A stretch of 64,000 bases of DNA from Phymorhynchus buccinoides (lineage: Eukaryota > Mollusca > Gastropoda > Neogastropoda > Raphitomidae). Under the pieces are notes generated by a model. It was not told where the DNA came from and made no database searches. It worked only from the letters and a program-made list of their open reading frames with translations. The stretch lies in the NCBI GenBank assembly GCA_017654935.2, contig CM065704.1, positions 22,029,682 through 22,093,681 on the forward strand, in the 5' to 3' direction. Of the stretch, positions 54,261 to 64,000 are shown piece by piece. Both the position numbers and the translations under genes were made by a program. Every line of letters begins with the position of its first letter. Position 1 is the stretch's first letter.

Positions 54261-55304
54261 TGCTGCTGGGTATTTGCTGTTACTGGTACTTGAATTTGTG
54301 TTGCTGCTTGATATTTGGTGAATATTGATGATACGTAGAATGTTGCTGTTGGATGTTGTCTGTTACCAGAACTTGAATCTATTGCTGCTGAATATGTGCT
54401 ATTATTTGAAAATGTAGTTGGATCTTTGTTGCTTCTGGGTATGTTCTATTTCTTGAACATGTGATATATTAATTAGTGTTGCTGTTCAACTTGTCTTGCT
54501 GTTTACTTTTTTGGAAGCTATGCAAATGTTTTGATCAATGCAAATTTTGTTTTGCAGCTGAAAGATTGTCCTTTGTTAATGTTAATTCAGATCCAAGTGA
54601 TTATGTGCTGGCATTTGTGTTTGAAGATGGTTGACAAAACATGAAGCAATAATTTCAATTGTGTGCCATATCACTACTGATTAGATTATTTTTTCTTTTA
54701 TTTTTTGTTCATTAGCAGAATGACACAAAGCTTGCCCATTAGGAAAAAAAAAGTATCCATCGCTCCCATTCATATGTGCACATTTTACTGATCGTTTGAT
54801 GCGATTCTCATAAACTTTGTTAGAAATGCAAAAAATAATGGGGTAAGGCAGACTTACTGATGTAGTACCTGTCATGCAATTCGTACTATCTGGCTTCCTA
54901 GCAAACGGTCGAAGATTTAGCGTTAATCATTGTGTGTGAAGTTTGGACAAATGGGACATATTTTATCACAACCAACAAAATGCAACAAAGCGGAAAGCCG
55001 TTTGTAAGGCAAACGAAAATACATTTTGACAGCGTCTGATGTTATTTTGGGTAATGCTTCTTTTAATTTGTTGTTCAATGCACCAATACAAAAATTAAAA
55101 CTCTAAATGCCACTCAACTTCGAGCTTCGTTGTTGCTCTAATTGTCTTTCTGTTTGATCGTTTCCGAATGAATAAAGATTTGTTTAAACCAAATGCCACT
55201 CAACAAATCTGTTAGGGTCAGTGTTGTCCACTTTGTAAATTAAAATATTTAAAGAAAAAATAACAGCCATCATATTATTAAACACCAACTGTGTGTGTGT
55301 CCGT
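54261..55304. other. Intergenic, no gene seen
   Basis: AT-rich with trailing traces of the minisatellite to about 54440. No coding similarity was found. Confidence 0.5.
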
Positions 55305-55770
55305 GTGGAGCACAGATCGGGCCTTATAACTCCGCCATTTTTCGACCGAATCGCTTCAAATTTGCTATCAGCCCTAACATGGCAACGGCAACCAAGGCGA
55401 TTTGGCAAATGCATGAAACGCGTATCCACCGGCCTCTCGGCGCCCGTATCTCCGCTATTTCTGGATGGATTGCCTTCACATTTGGAAGGTAGATGACTGG
55501 GGACAGTGACTATCAGTGTGCCAAACTGGAAGCGAATCGATTTATAAACGCGCGCGATATGCGCCGCTTCACCTTTCACAAACCGTGACGAAACCAGACC
55601 CGACATTGACTCGAAATTTCGAACGTGCATGACCAGGGATAGTGATTATCTTGGTGCAAAATTGCAACAGCATCCATTCATAAACGCGCGCAATATGAGC
55701 CAATTTACATTTGCGCGGACCCAAAACGGACGCTAATTTTAACACTATACACAGAAGCAACTGCCCGCCA
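55305..55770 (+). repeat. Interspersed repeat shared with 30057-30345
   Basis: Contains TATAACTCCGCCATTTTTCG, CCGAATCGCTTCAAATTTGC and CCGGCCTCTCGGCGCCCGTA. The matching part is about 55321-55480; the remainder has no second copy here. Confidence 0.65.
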
Positions 55771-55951
55771 GCAAGAAAACGGTTGGACAGCGGAGATGAC
55801 TTCAGCGAGGATTACTTTAGCGACGTACAATATCGTGCTATTCTCCGCTTATGTCTTCCACCTCATAGACGTTCAGCCTTATGAGGTTAACGCGTGCGCA
55901 TGTCTGTATGGGGTGGGGAGTAGGGGAGCGGGGGATGGGGGCGCGGGGGAT

Positions 55952-55992
<41 letters not shown>

Positions 55993-56347
55993 GGGATGAA
56001 GAAGAAGATGGAAGGAGGGACAGAGACAAAAAAGTAATAATATAATATTTCTCGGACCCGGCGAAACCGGTACTCAGCGTTACCGGTACTAGGCATTACC
56101 GGTAATCGGCGTTGCGCTAGCACTTATGCAATTCGTACCTCTGTCATGTAATTTGTACATCCTGAGTCTTTTTAATGGCCCAGACACTCTAACTCTAAGG
56201 CATTCAGAAGCCTGTTTTAAGTGACTTCAAACTTTTGATGATAAAATGGCAACAGATTTATTTCGATGGCACAGAAATTAACTGGAACATTTAGAAGAAA
56301 GAATGGCCTATTGTGAAAGCCAAGTCGCGAGCATCCTATAGTTGAAT
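55771..56347. other. G-run and intergenic sequence
   Basis: A G-rich stretch at about 55906-55990 with a run of about 40 G. ACCGGTAATCGGCGTT-like words follow near 56060-56115. No gene seen. Confidence 0.6.
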
Positions 56348-56565
56348 TAGGGGAAGACGGGATAAAAAGCTCATGGGCGGGTAAGAAGCCCACCCCAATT
56401 ATCTCATGAAATGAAGCAAATTTCAGTCTCATTTTGCCCATGAGACGAGCGTTAATGTCTAGCATTCGTCTCATGGGCAAATTTGACTGAAATTTTCTTT
56501 ATTTCATGAGATAATTGGGGTGGGCTTCTTACCCGCCCATGCGCTTTTTACCCAGTCTTCCCCTA
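56348..56565. mobile_element. Foldback MITE, copy 1 (218 bp)
   Basis: Nearly the whole element is one inverted repeat: TAGGGGAAGACGGGATAAAA to TTTTTACCCAGTCTTCCCCTA, with GGGCGGGTAAGAAGCCCACC mirrored. The loop is about 25 bp around GTTAATGTCTAGC. TA ends suggest a mariner-type source. Confidence 0.9.
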
Positions 56566-56949
56566 GTGCTATAACCCCCTGGTACGATATCAGTAACTTG
56601 GCAGTATGAATTCCGTAACAGTTGTAATTCGTACATTTTGAGAAAAAAAAATTATAACTATTAAGCCAACAGTATAAACCATCTTATAATTATAGTATAC
56701 TCTACCAGCAGTATCCATGTTGAAAGTTTTATAGCTTTCGGATTATCTGCCCTTGAGGTAGAAATATCTATGCTTAAGAGGTACTATATCAATAAGTGTC
56801 CCTTATTGTACTTTGTAGTACGTGTAACATGGTTGTAATAATTACATCCTGGTGTGTGTGTATGCATGCTAGTCTGTCGAGTTTTACTTTGACAGCCAGA
56901 TAGCAAGGGGAGCAGCTGCTATCCTAGATGACTGGCTAGAATTTGCTTA

Positions 56950-57167
56950 TAGGGGAAGACGGGGTAAAAAGCGCATGGGCGGGTAAGAAGCCCACCCCAA
57001 TTATCTCATGAAATAAAGAAAATTTCAGTCAAATTTGCCCATGAGACAAATGCTAGACATTAACGCTCGTCTCATGGGCAAAATGAGACTGAAATTTGCT
57101 TCATTTCATGAGATAATTGGGGTGGGCTTCTTACCCGCCCATGCGTTTTTTACCCCGTCTTCCCCTA
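56950..57167. mobile_element. Foldback MITE, copy 2 (218 bp, inverted)
   Basis: Same length and arms as copy 1; the loop reads GCTAGACATTAAC, the complement of copy 1, so it is in opposite orientation, 384 bp away. Confidence 0.9.
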
Positions 57168-57278
57168 GTGGAGATGCCTTGCCCAAGGTACAACCCCACT
57201 CTCTGGGTTAAAATGATTTGTGGGCAACTGGTGTTGGGGAAGCTCCACAAAGGCCAACATAGTGACTATTAATAAATC

Positions 57279-57700
57279 GATGGCTTAGAGTCAAAACGGA
57301 CTATCTTTAGATAGTCCATTGACGTATTATTGAACTTATTGCAAAAACTAATAACTTGTATAAAAAAAAGACTGCAGAAATATAAAAAGCATAACCCCCT
57401 TTCATATTATTTGTAGTCTTTTATTTTTTTGCAATAAGTTCAATAATACGCCAATGGACTATCTAAAGATAGTCGACGAAAATGGTGTTTTACGTCCTCT
57501 TGGTCTGAATCAGACACATATGGCACATTTGTAAATACAAATATGGTGGGAACAATACTGGAGGCAATGCCCGGAGGCAGTACGAAACCAGTAAAGTCCC
57601 GATTTGTTTATATTAATACAGATGTATCAATGAGCAACTAAATGCTAGTCTATGAGCAACTAAATGCTAAAGATAGTCCGTTTTGACTCCAAGCCATCGA
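57279..57700. mobile_element. Nested inverted-repeat element
   Basis: CGATGGCTTAGAGTCAAAAC, GGACTATCTTTAGATAGTCC, ATTGAACTTATTGC at 57279-57348 pair with 57429-57474 and, for the outer part, with 57669-57699. A fragment of the same family lies at 60428-60490. Confidence 0.75.
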
Positions 57701-58736
57701 AATATAGTTGCTAAGGTAAATGTACGCATGCATAGTTTTGTCTAAATAATGAAAGTGGTTTGAACTGCTGTCTTTTTCGTAAAGAAACAGTTTACTTTCT
57801 AGAATCGAAATTGATAACTTGGTGTATATCAGAATCAGAATCTTTTTTTTTTATTGCCCTTTAAAACCAATACAAGGTTTTATATGACACTAATAAATAT
57901 TATAACAATAACGGTAATAATAAAGTTTTAATTATTTATCATTTTTGTAAAATACTTATTTTCTTTCTTTCTTTGTACTGGTTGCGCTACTGCTGGAGGC
58001 GATTGATTGAGACAACTGTGTATATATTTTGCAAGCTCACTTATAAGGGCGGCTCCTCTTTCTCTTTACTGTCATAGTGTGCGTGTGTGTGTCACTGTGT
58101 GTGTGACCAGAAATCATCCGAGCACGCAAGGGACATCACTCGTCCGAACCTTCTTACTTGGTTCTGGGATAGTGAAATCGAAATTGCAAACGAAGTCATT
58201 GAAATTGCGAAAGAGTTTCTCCAAAAGGGCTTATTCTAAAAATGGGGTACCATGGGAACTGTTAATTTCTGGAGCACACAAATACATTTTGGGAAAAACA
58301 AATTGTGATATTTCATGTATTGAATCTTCTTTACAAACCCGAAAAAAAATGAAATGATATATTGTAAACAATGAAGTTTTTGTTTTTTTATTGCCTATTT
58401 GATGGGTTTTGCGTGGGTTTTATGATACCCTGTATCAAGGTGCGCGCGCGCGCACACACACACGCACGCAAACACACACACGCGCGCACACACACACACA
58501 CGTTAAAGCTCCACATTTTGTAGCATTATCAGTGAACACGACAGTGAAACTGCTTATTAATTTTAAGCACATGACACTCAAAACCATACACTAAATGCAT
58601 GGCATATTAACAATTGAGGAAGAAATAGGCTATTATTTCCGCTCATTGTCCTTATTAGCACACACACGCGCGCGCGCGCGCATACGCACACACATGCACA
58701 CGCATACACACACAATGGATCGGTTATATTATTTAA
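57701..58736. other. Intergenic, no gene seen
   Basis: CA and CG-rich tracts at 58440-58501 and 58661-58713. A 116-codon open frame at 58007-58357 has no recognisable features and is not called. Confidence 0.5.
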
Positions 58737-58974
58737 CTCTTCCACCGCCAAAGTCTCATTTTAGCACCACAGTGATTTAACACCTATGTCACTAAAAGGC
58801 ATCAAATCGGGGTCTATTATCCAAAGACCCTATTGTCTTAGTTTTGGGAAGTAAGGATTGACCTTATTTTGTATATGTCACAGAACAATCCCCAATAATG
58901 CAAATGGATTATGTTCTCTACTCAGGCAAAGTTAATGGACATTTTTTGCTGAAATATGGCTGGCGGTGAAAGGG
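58737..58974. mobile_element. piggyBac-type MITE, copy B
   Basis: Flanked by TTAA on both sides (58733-58736 and 58975-58978), with ends CTCTTCCACCGCCA and GGCGGTGAAAGGG. TTAA target sites and CCC-type ends fit the piggyBac superfamily; no transposase is present. Confidence 0.78.
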
Positions 58975-58978
58975 TTAA

Positions 58979-59044
58979 GTGCAAGTTTAATTTCTTTTCT
59001 TTTTAATGGACGGCGGGGTCATGTATCTTCTCTGCCTTTGTCAG

Positions 59045-59097
<53 letters not shown>

Positions 59098-60650
59098 AAC
59101 AATTACTTTTGATTCAAAGGCCAAGGTGGCTGCAACAGGGTTTACAGTTTGTTTAATTAAAATGAGAATTTGGGTATGTAACTGTAACAAATATTTTTAA
59201 ATAGCTGGCTCTATAAATTGTAGCTATGGAATCATCCGAGATAAATAGTGTTACTTTATTAAATCAGCCTAAGAGTCTCTTGGAGTTGTTTCCCTTGACT
59301 TGTTTAGGCAGCCATGTTGAAAGCGTATTGAAAAATGACGGTTAAAACAAAAGGCAATGTAAAATGCAGACATGCGCAATGAAATGGTTTATTAAAAAAC
59401 ATTTGGACATTCCTCTACCCAACGCATAGTTTGACGGCAGATGAAAGTACTGACGTGATGCAAGTCGCTGGGTGAGCCGATATTAGAGACAAAGTGACTT
59501 TGGGTGACTTCATCAGTTGATTTGTTGTGGACTAATCCAGAGTTGTCACTTTGTACAAAGAGGATAATCTGTGTTGTTTAAATACATCGTTTGGAGAGTG
59601 AGTTGATAGGATTAAATACATACAATTTGAGAAAATGACATCACCACCGCTAGGTAATGAGCAAAATATACCAAGCATATTTGTTAATGTGTAGACCACA
59701 AAAATGCAGCCCACACAAATGTGATTTTCTCAGGTGGAAGCTCTGAGTAGCCTACACCTAATCAAAATATGTTAAGATCTCGGCAAAACATCAATGCAAA
59801 CCAATGTATCCACAGCCCAAACGTTGCCCTTTTGTTTTTATAGCAGTGTGGGGTATTGTCAAGGGAAATCACTCCCATCTACACATTAATGAAGAGTTTG
59901 ATAAACTAAATATGAATTTTCAAATGCCTCCTCTTTACAACAAACCACAATTACGACCTAAATATCTGGATTTGACTGTAGAACAACACCATAGAAACAC
60001 AAAATTTGACACAAAAAATAGTGGTTTGATAGCCAAAACAGGATGGTTTCTGATTGGTCCAGCAATTCACCTGATCGAAATTTGATGAAACATATGCGGG
60101 TTCTTCACTTAATCACACAATGCAGACTTGAGTAAGAAATATTAAAAAGCTACAGAGATATACAATAACATTCAGTAGACCCAAAACCACGATTTGCTAC
60201 AAAGATTTGAGGGAAGTCCACTTGAATGCCTTGAAGCCCGTATGTAGAGTAATTGAAATATCACAATGCATTAAAATCATAGTCAAAGTAAAGAAGGAAG
60301 ATTGCCTTTGACTTTCCATATTATAAAAACCTGTTTGAAAACATTCTTAAAACCAAAATACAAAGCAAGAACATTCTAATTTTCAATGAAATATACTGTA
60401 CATCTGGGATTTGATTATTATTTTTCGCAATAAGTTCCAAAATAAGTCAATGGATCATCTGAAGATAGTCCGTTTTGACTCTAAGACATCATATTATTAT
60501 TAGACAGTAGCCCCCCCATCAACACACACACGCGCGCGCAAAGAATAAGAAGAAAGCACGGCTGTTTGTCGAATTTTTGTCTTTATTACCTTCTTCTGGA
60601 TCACACACACTTTCAAGCTGAACAAAAATCACAGTCAATGAAAGCAATTA
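58979..60650. other. Intergenic, no gene seen
   Basis: A (CT)n tract at 59047-59096 and AT-rich sequence. No coding similarity was found. Confidence 0.5.
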
Positions 60651-61476
60651 TATATACTGATGGAAAAAAGATAGGGACCAGTCACACACACATGCACAAC
60701 TTTCCAACCACGAATGGCAATGCACTTGTTTTTGGCAAGCATTTCATTCATTATCTTGTCAATCAGAGTACCAAATTTCATTCCGATTTGATTATCCGTT
60801 TGCTTTCCGCGAGCCCTCAAACAACATAGGGGTTCAAAACGAAAATTTGCAAGCCACGTGGCTGGCAATCTTACAGGCCTGCGCTACAGAGACGAAATTG
60901 TGGCCCCACTCGTCCTGCCGATGCTCCAACAGATGGCACCCCAGGCCATCTTCCAAGATGACAACGCCACCCCACACCGAGCCAGGGTGGTGACCAACTT
61001 CAACCAAAAGGCTGGTGTTGTCAGGCTTGTTTGGCCGGCCTGCAGCCCAGATCTCAACCCCATAGGGCATGCATGGGATGAACTTGATAGGCGGTGAGGG
61101 CAAATCATCCTCCCCCCAGGAATCTCCAGCACCTACTCCAGATGCTTCGTGCTGAGTGGCAGGCCATCCCACAGGAGTTCTTCATGAAGCTGGTGAGCTC
61201 CATGAGGCGCAGATGTGATGAATGCCAAAGGAATCGTGGTGGACACACACACTACTGAACATGTCGAAGGGCTTGCAAATTTTCGTTTTGAACCCCTATG
61301 TTGTTTGAGGGCTCGCGGAAAGCAAACAGATAATCAAATCGGAATGAAATTTGGTACTCTGATTGACGAGATCATGAATTAAATGCTTGCCCAAAAACAT
61401 TACATTGCCATTCGTGGTTGGAATGTTGTGCATGTGTGTGTGACTGGTCCCTAACCTTTTTCCATCAGTATATATA
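60651..61476 (+). mobile_element. Tc1/mariner element with about 207-bp inverted ends, internally deleted
   Basis: The ends 60651-60857 and 61270-61476 are inverted copies (TATATACTGATGGAAAAA outermost, AAAACGAAAATTTGCAAGCC innermost). Between them lies only the C-terminal part of a transposase. Confidence 0.9.
60855..61260 (+). pseudogene. Tc1-like transposase remnant
   Basis: Encodes GNLTGLRYRDEIVAPLVLPM, then FQDDNATPHRARVV (second catalytic Asp) and WPACSPDLNPIGHAWDELDR. The third catalytic residue, normally E in NPIE, is G. Frame breaks follow (RQIILPPGISSTYSRCFVLS-like). Confidence 0.88.
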
Positions 61477-61544
61477 AAGTGTCAGCTGATGGCTGAAAAA
61501 ACAAACGGTGTCAGTTAATGGCTCGCTGTTTCTGCTGTCACGCT

Positions 61545-63345
61545 CGTTGTTTCCACTATCATGCTCACTGTTTCCACTGTCACGCTGCCTGTTTTCACCA
61601 TCATGCTCGCTGTTTCCACTGTAACGCTGCCTGTTTCCGCTGTCACTCTGCCTGTTTCCACTGTCACGCTGCCTGTTTCCACTGTCACGCTGCCTGTTTC
61701 CGCTGTCACTCTGCCTGTTTCCACTGTCAAGCTGCCTGTTTCCACTGTCACGCTGCCTGTCCACTGTCACGCTGCCTGTTTCCACTGTCACGCTGCCTGT
61801 TTCCGCTGTCACGCTGCCTGTTTCCACCATCATGCTCACTGTTTCCGCTGTCACGCTGCCTGTTTTCACTGTCACGCTCGCTGTTTCCGCTGTCACGCTG
61901 CCTGTTTCCACTGTCAAGCTGCCTGTTTCCACTGTCACGCTGCCTGTTTCCACTGTCACGCTGCCTGTTTCCACTGTCACGCTGCCTGTTTCCGCTGTCA
62001 CGCTGCCTGTTTCCACCATCATGCTCACTGTTTCCGCTGTCACGCTGCCTGTTTCCACTGTCACGCTCGCTGTTTCCGCTGTCACGCTGCCTGTTTCCAC
62101 TGTCAAGCTGCCTGTTTCCACTGTCACGCTGCCTGTTTCCACTGTCACGCTGCCTGTTTCCACTGTCAAGCTGCCTGTTTCCACTGTCACGCTGCCTGTT
62201 TCCACTGTCACGCTGCCTGTTTTCACTGTCAAGCTGCCTGTTTCCACTGTCACGCTGCCTGTTTTCACTGTCACGCTCGCTGTTTCCGCTGTCACGCTGC
62301 CTGTTTCCACTGTCACGCTGCCTGTTTCCACTGTCACGCTGCCTGTTTCCGCTGTCACGCTGCCTGTTTCCACTGTCACGCTGCCTGTTTCCACTGTCAC
62401 GCTGCCTGTTTCCACTGTCACGCTGCCTGTTTTCACTGTCACGCTCGCTGTTTCCGCTGTCACGCTGCCTGTTTCCACTGTCACGCTGCCTGTTTCCGCT
62501 GTCACGCTGCCTGTTTCCACTGTCACGCTGCCTGTTTCCACTGTCACGCTGCCTGTTTTCACCATCATGCTCATCAAGTTGTTTCCACTGTCACGCTGCC
62601 TGTTTCCACTGTCAAGCTGCCTGTTTCCACTGTCACGCTGCCTGTTTCCACTGTCACGCTGCCTGTTTCCGCTGTCACGCTGCCTGTTTCCACTGTCACG
62701 CTGCCTGTTTCCACTGTCACGCTGCCTGTTTCCACTGTCAAGCTGCCTGTTTCCACTGTCACGCTCGCTGTTTCCGCTGTCACGCTGCCTGTTTCCACTG
62801 TCACGCTGCCTGTTTCCACTGTCACGCTCGCTGTTTCCGCTGTCAAGCTGCCTGTTTCCAGTGTCACGCTGCCTGTTTCCACTGTCACGCTCGCTGTTTC
62901 CACTGTCAAGCTGCCTGTTTCCGCTGTCACTCTGCCTGTTTCCACTGTCACGCTGCCTGTTTCCACTGTCACGCTGCCTGTTTCCACTGTCACGCTGCCT
63001 GTTTCCACTGTCACGCTGCCTGTTTCCACTGTCACTCTGCCTGTTTCCACTGTTACGCTGCCTGTTTCCACTGTCACGCTGCCTGTTTCCGCTGTCACGC
63101 TGCCTGTTTCCACTGTCACGCTGCCTGTTTCCACTGTCACGCTGGCTGTTTCCGCTGTCACGCTCGCTGTTTCCACCGTCACAATTGCTGTTTCCGCTGT
63201 CACGCGGGCTGTTGCCGTTCATGCTGGCTGTTTCCGTCGTTATGCTCACTGCTTCCAACATCATGCACTCTTGTTTCCGCTGTCATTTTCGCTGTTTCCA
63301 TTTCCATGCTCGCTGTTTCCTCTGTCATGCTTGCCGATTCCATTG
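61545..63345. repeat. 21-bp minisatellite, about 85 units
   Basis: Unit TGTTTCCACTGTCACGCTGC plus C, with common variants (CCGCTGTCACG, CACTGTCAAGC, ACCATCATGCTCAC). Units at 61801 and 61990 begin the same variant string, giving a 189-bp (nine-unit) higher-order period. As 21 is a multiple of three and the unit has no stop, frames of 500-630 codons stay open on both strands. Confidence 0.95.
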
Positions 63346-63505
63346 CCATTCTGGATTATGTGGCAAGGGGGCAGGAAGGTTTTGAATCCCTCCATGAGAT
63401 CAGCTGAGGGTGATCTTTGAACAGGAGGGAAATAATTTCAACCGCCTCTGACATGTCGACATGCTGCTCCTGTAGACATGATCATTGATATCGCGTTTAC
63501 TTTAA

Positions 63506-63742
63506 CCCTTTCACCGCCAGCCATATTTCAGCCATAAATTTCCATTAAATTTACCTGAGTACAGAACAAAATCGTCTGCAGTATTGGGGATTCTTCTGTG
63601 ACATATATAAAATAAGGTCTATCCTTACTTCCCAAAACTACGAAAATAGGGTCTTTGGATATTAGACCCCAATTGGATGCTTTTTAGTGACATAGGTGTT
63701 AAATCACTGTGGTGCTAAAATGCGACTTTGGCGGTGAGCGGG
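63506..63742. mobile_element. piggyBac-type MITE, copy C (inverted)
   Basis: Flanked by TTAA (63502-63505 and 63743-63746), ends CCCTTTCACCGCCA and GGCGGTGAGCGGG. Orientation is opposite to copies A and B. Confidence 0.8.
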
Positions 63743-63746
63743 TTAA

Positions 63747-64000
63747 GTGTCAAAGCCAAAAGAAAAAGATAAACTAAGATGTAGTAGAAACATTAGACAA
63801 GGGGAAAATGCCAATGACTAACAATCATTATCTGAAACAAGTAAGTGGTAGAGTAGCTCAGATGAGTCAGCAATTACTCAACCCGAGTTTGTTCCTGGCC
63901 GTAGTAGACAGGGTTTTTTTGTTTTTTGGTTTTCTTCCTCGTCAATCTCCAGTAGACTTTATGGTTCCATTAGACCATTTGAATGTGTTAGTGCTTGAAC
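63747..64000. other. Window end, possible degenerate tRNA-like SINE head
   Basis: GTAGAGTAGCTCAGATGAG and CCCGAGTTTGTTCCTGG at about 63850-63900 weakly recall A and B boxes. Too diverged to call. Confidence 0.25.

Noticed and set aside
58007..58357. 116-codon open frame
   Set aside because: No domain, low complexity, no splice or start context, surrounded by repeats.
61465..63420. Open frames of 500-630 codons on both strands in the 21-bp array
   Set aside because: They follow from a stop-free unit whose length is a multiple of three; several frames are open at once, and none shows a domain or signal peptide.

Overview
The window looks like nuclear DNA of an invertebrate animal, most likely a mollusc (probably a gastropod). 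The reasons are GT-AG introns, dense CA/GA microsatellites, tRNA-derived SINEs, several LINE families, a Gypsy LTR element with a SCAN-like capsid, and a crowd of pogo-, piggyBac- and Tc1-type DNA elements. Nothing is bacterial or viral in layout. The taxon is inferred from style only; no species-diagnostic sequence was recognised.

Region 1 (about 4.1-24.5 kb, minus strand) holds one clear protein-coding gene: a chondroitin polymerizing factor / chondroitin sulfate synthase 2 homologue (CHPF type). I could join ten coding exons, all with GT-AG borders and matching phases, into a 768-residue protein; human CHPF has about 775. Both glycosyltransferase halves lack the acidic DxD-type triads, as in the non-catalytic CHPF partner. 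The introns are unusual. Three of the nine 3' splice sites (exons 4, 7 and 9) have been tandemly amplified together with the first bases of the exon, leaving 7, 12 and 6 decoy acceptors upstream of the true one. Two more acceptors sit next to UG repeats. Broken copies of exon 7 and exon 10 lie nearby, and the 3' flank is duplicated.

Region 2 (24.5-37.8 kb) is repeat-dominated: LINE fragments, long (TG)n/(CA)n/(CT)n tracts, small inverted-repeat elements, and one Gypsy/Gmr1-like LTR element (30368-34645) with a 5-bp target duplication. That element has a stop codon early in gag, has lost RT/RNase H, and has a 5' LTR 940 bp longer than its 3' LTR.

Region 3 (37.8-41.3 kb, plus strand) holds a second protein gene: a long, degenerate ankyrin-like protein with a C-terminal SOCS box, probably a Cullin-5/Elongin substrate adaptor. 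It is split by one frameshift. A short uORF precedes it.

Region 4 (41.3-48.3 kb) holds a LINE remnant and then an apparently intact L1/Tx1-type LINE on the minus strand. Its ORF1 has two zinc knuckles, and its 1250-residue ORF2 has complete endonuclease and RT motifs.

Region 5 (48.3-64 kb) has no recognisable host gene. It carries MITEs (including two head-to-head 218-bp foldback elements), minisatellites of 53-54 bp, a Tc1/mariner remnant with 207-bp terminal repeats, and a 1.8-kb array of a 21-bp unit with a 189-bp higher-order period that keeps several reading frames open without being a convincing gene.
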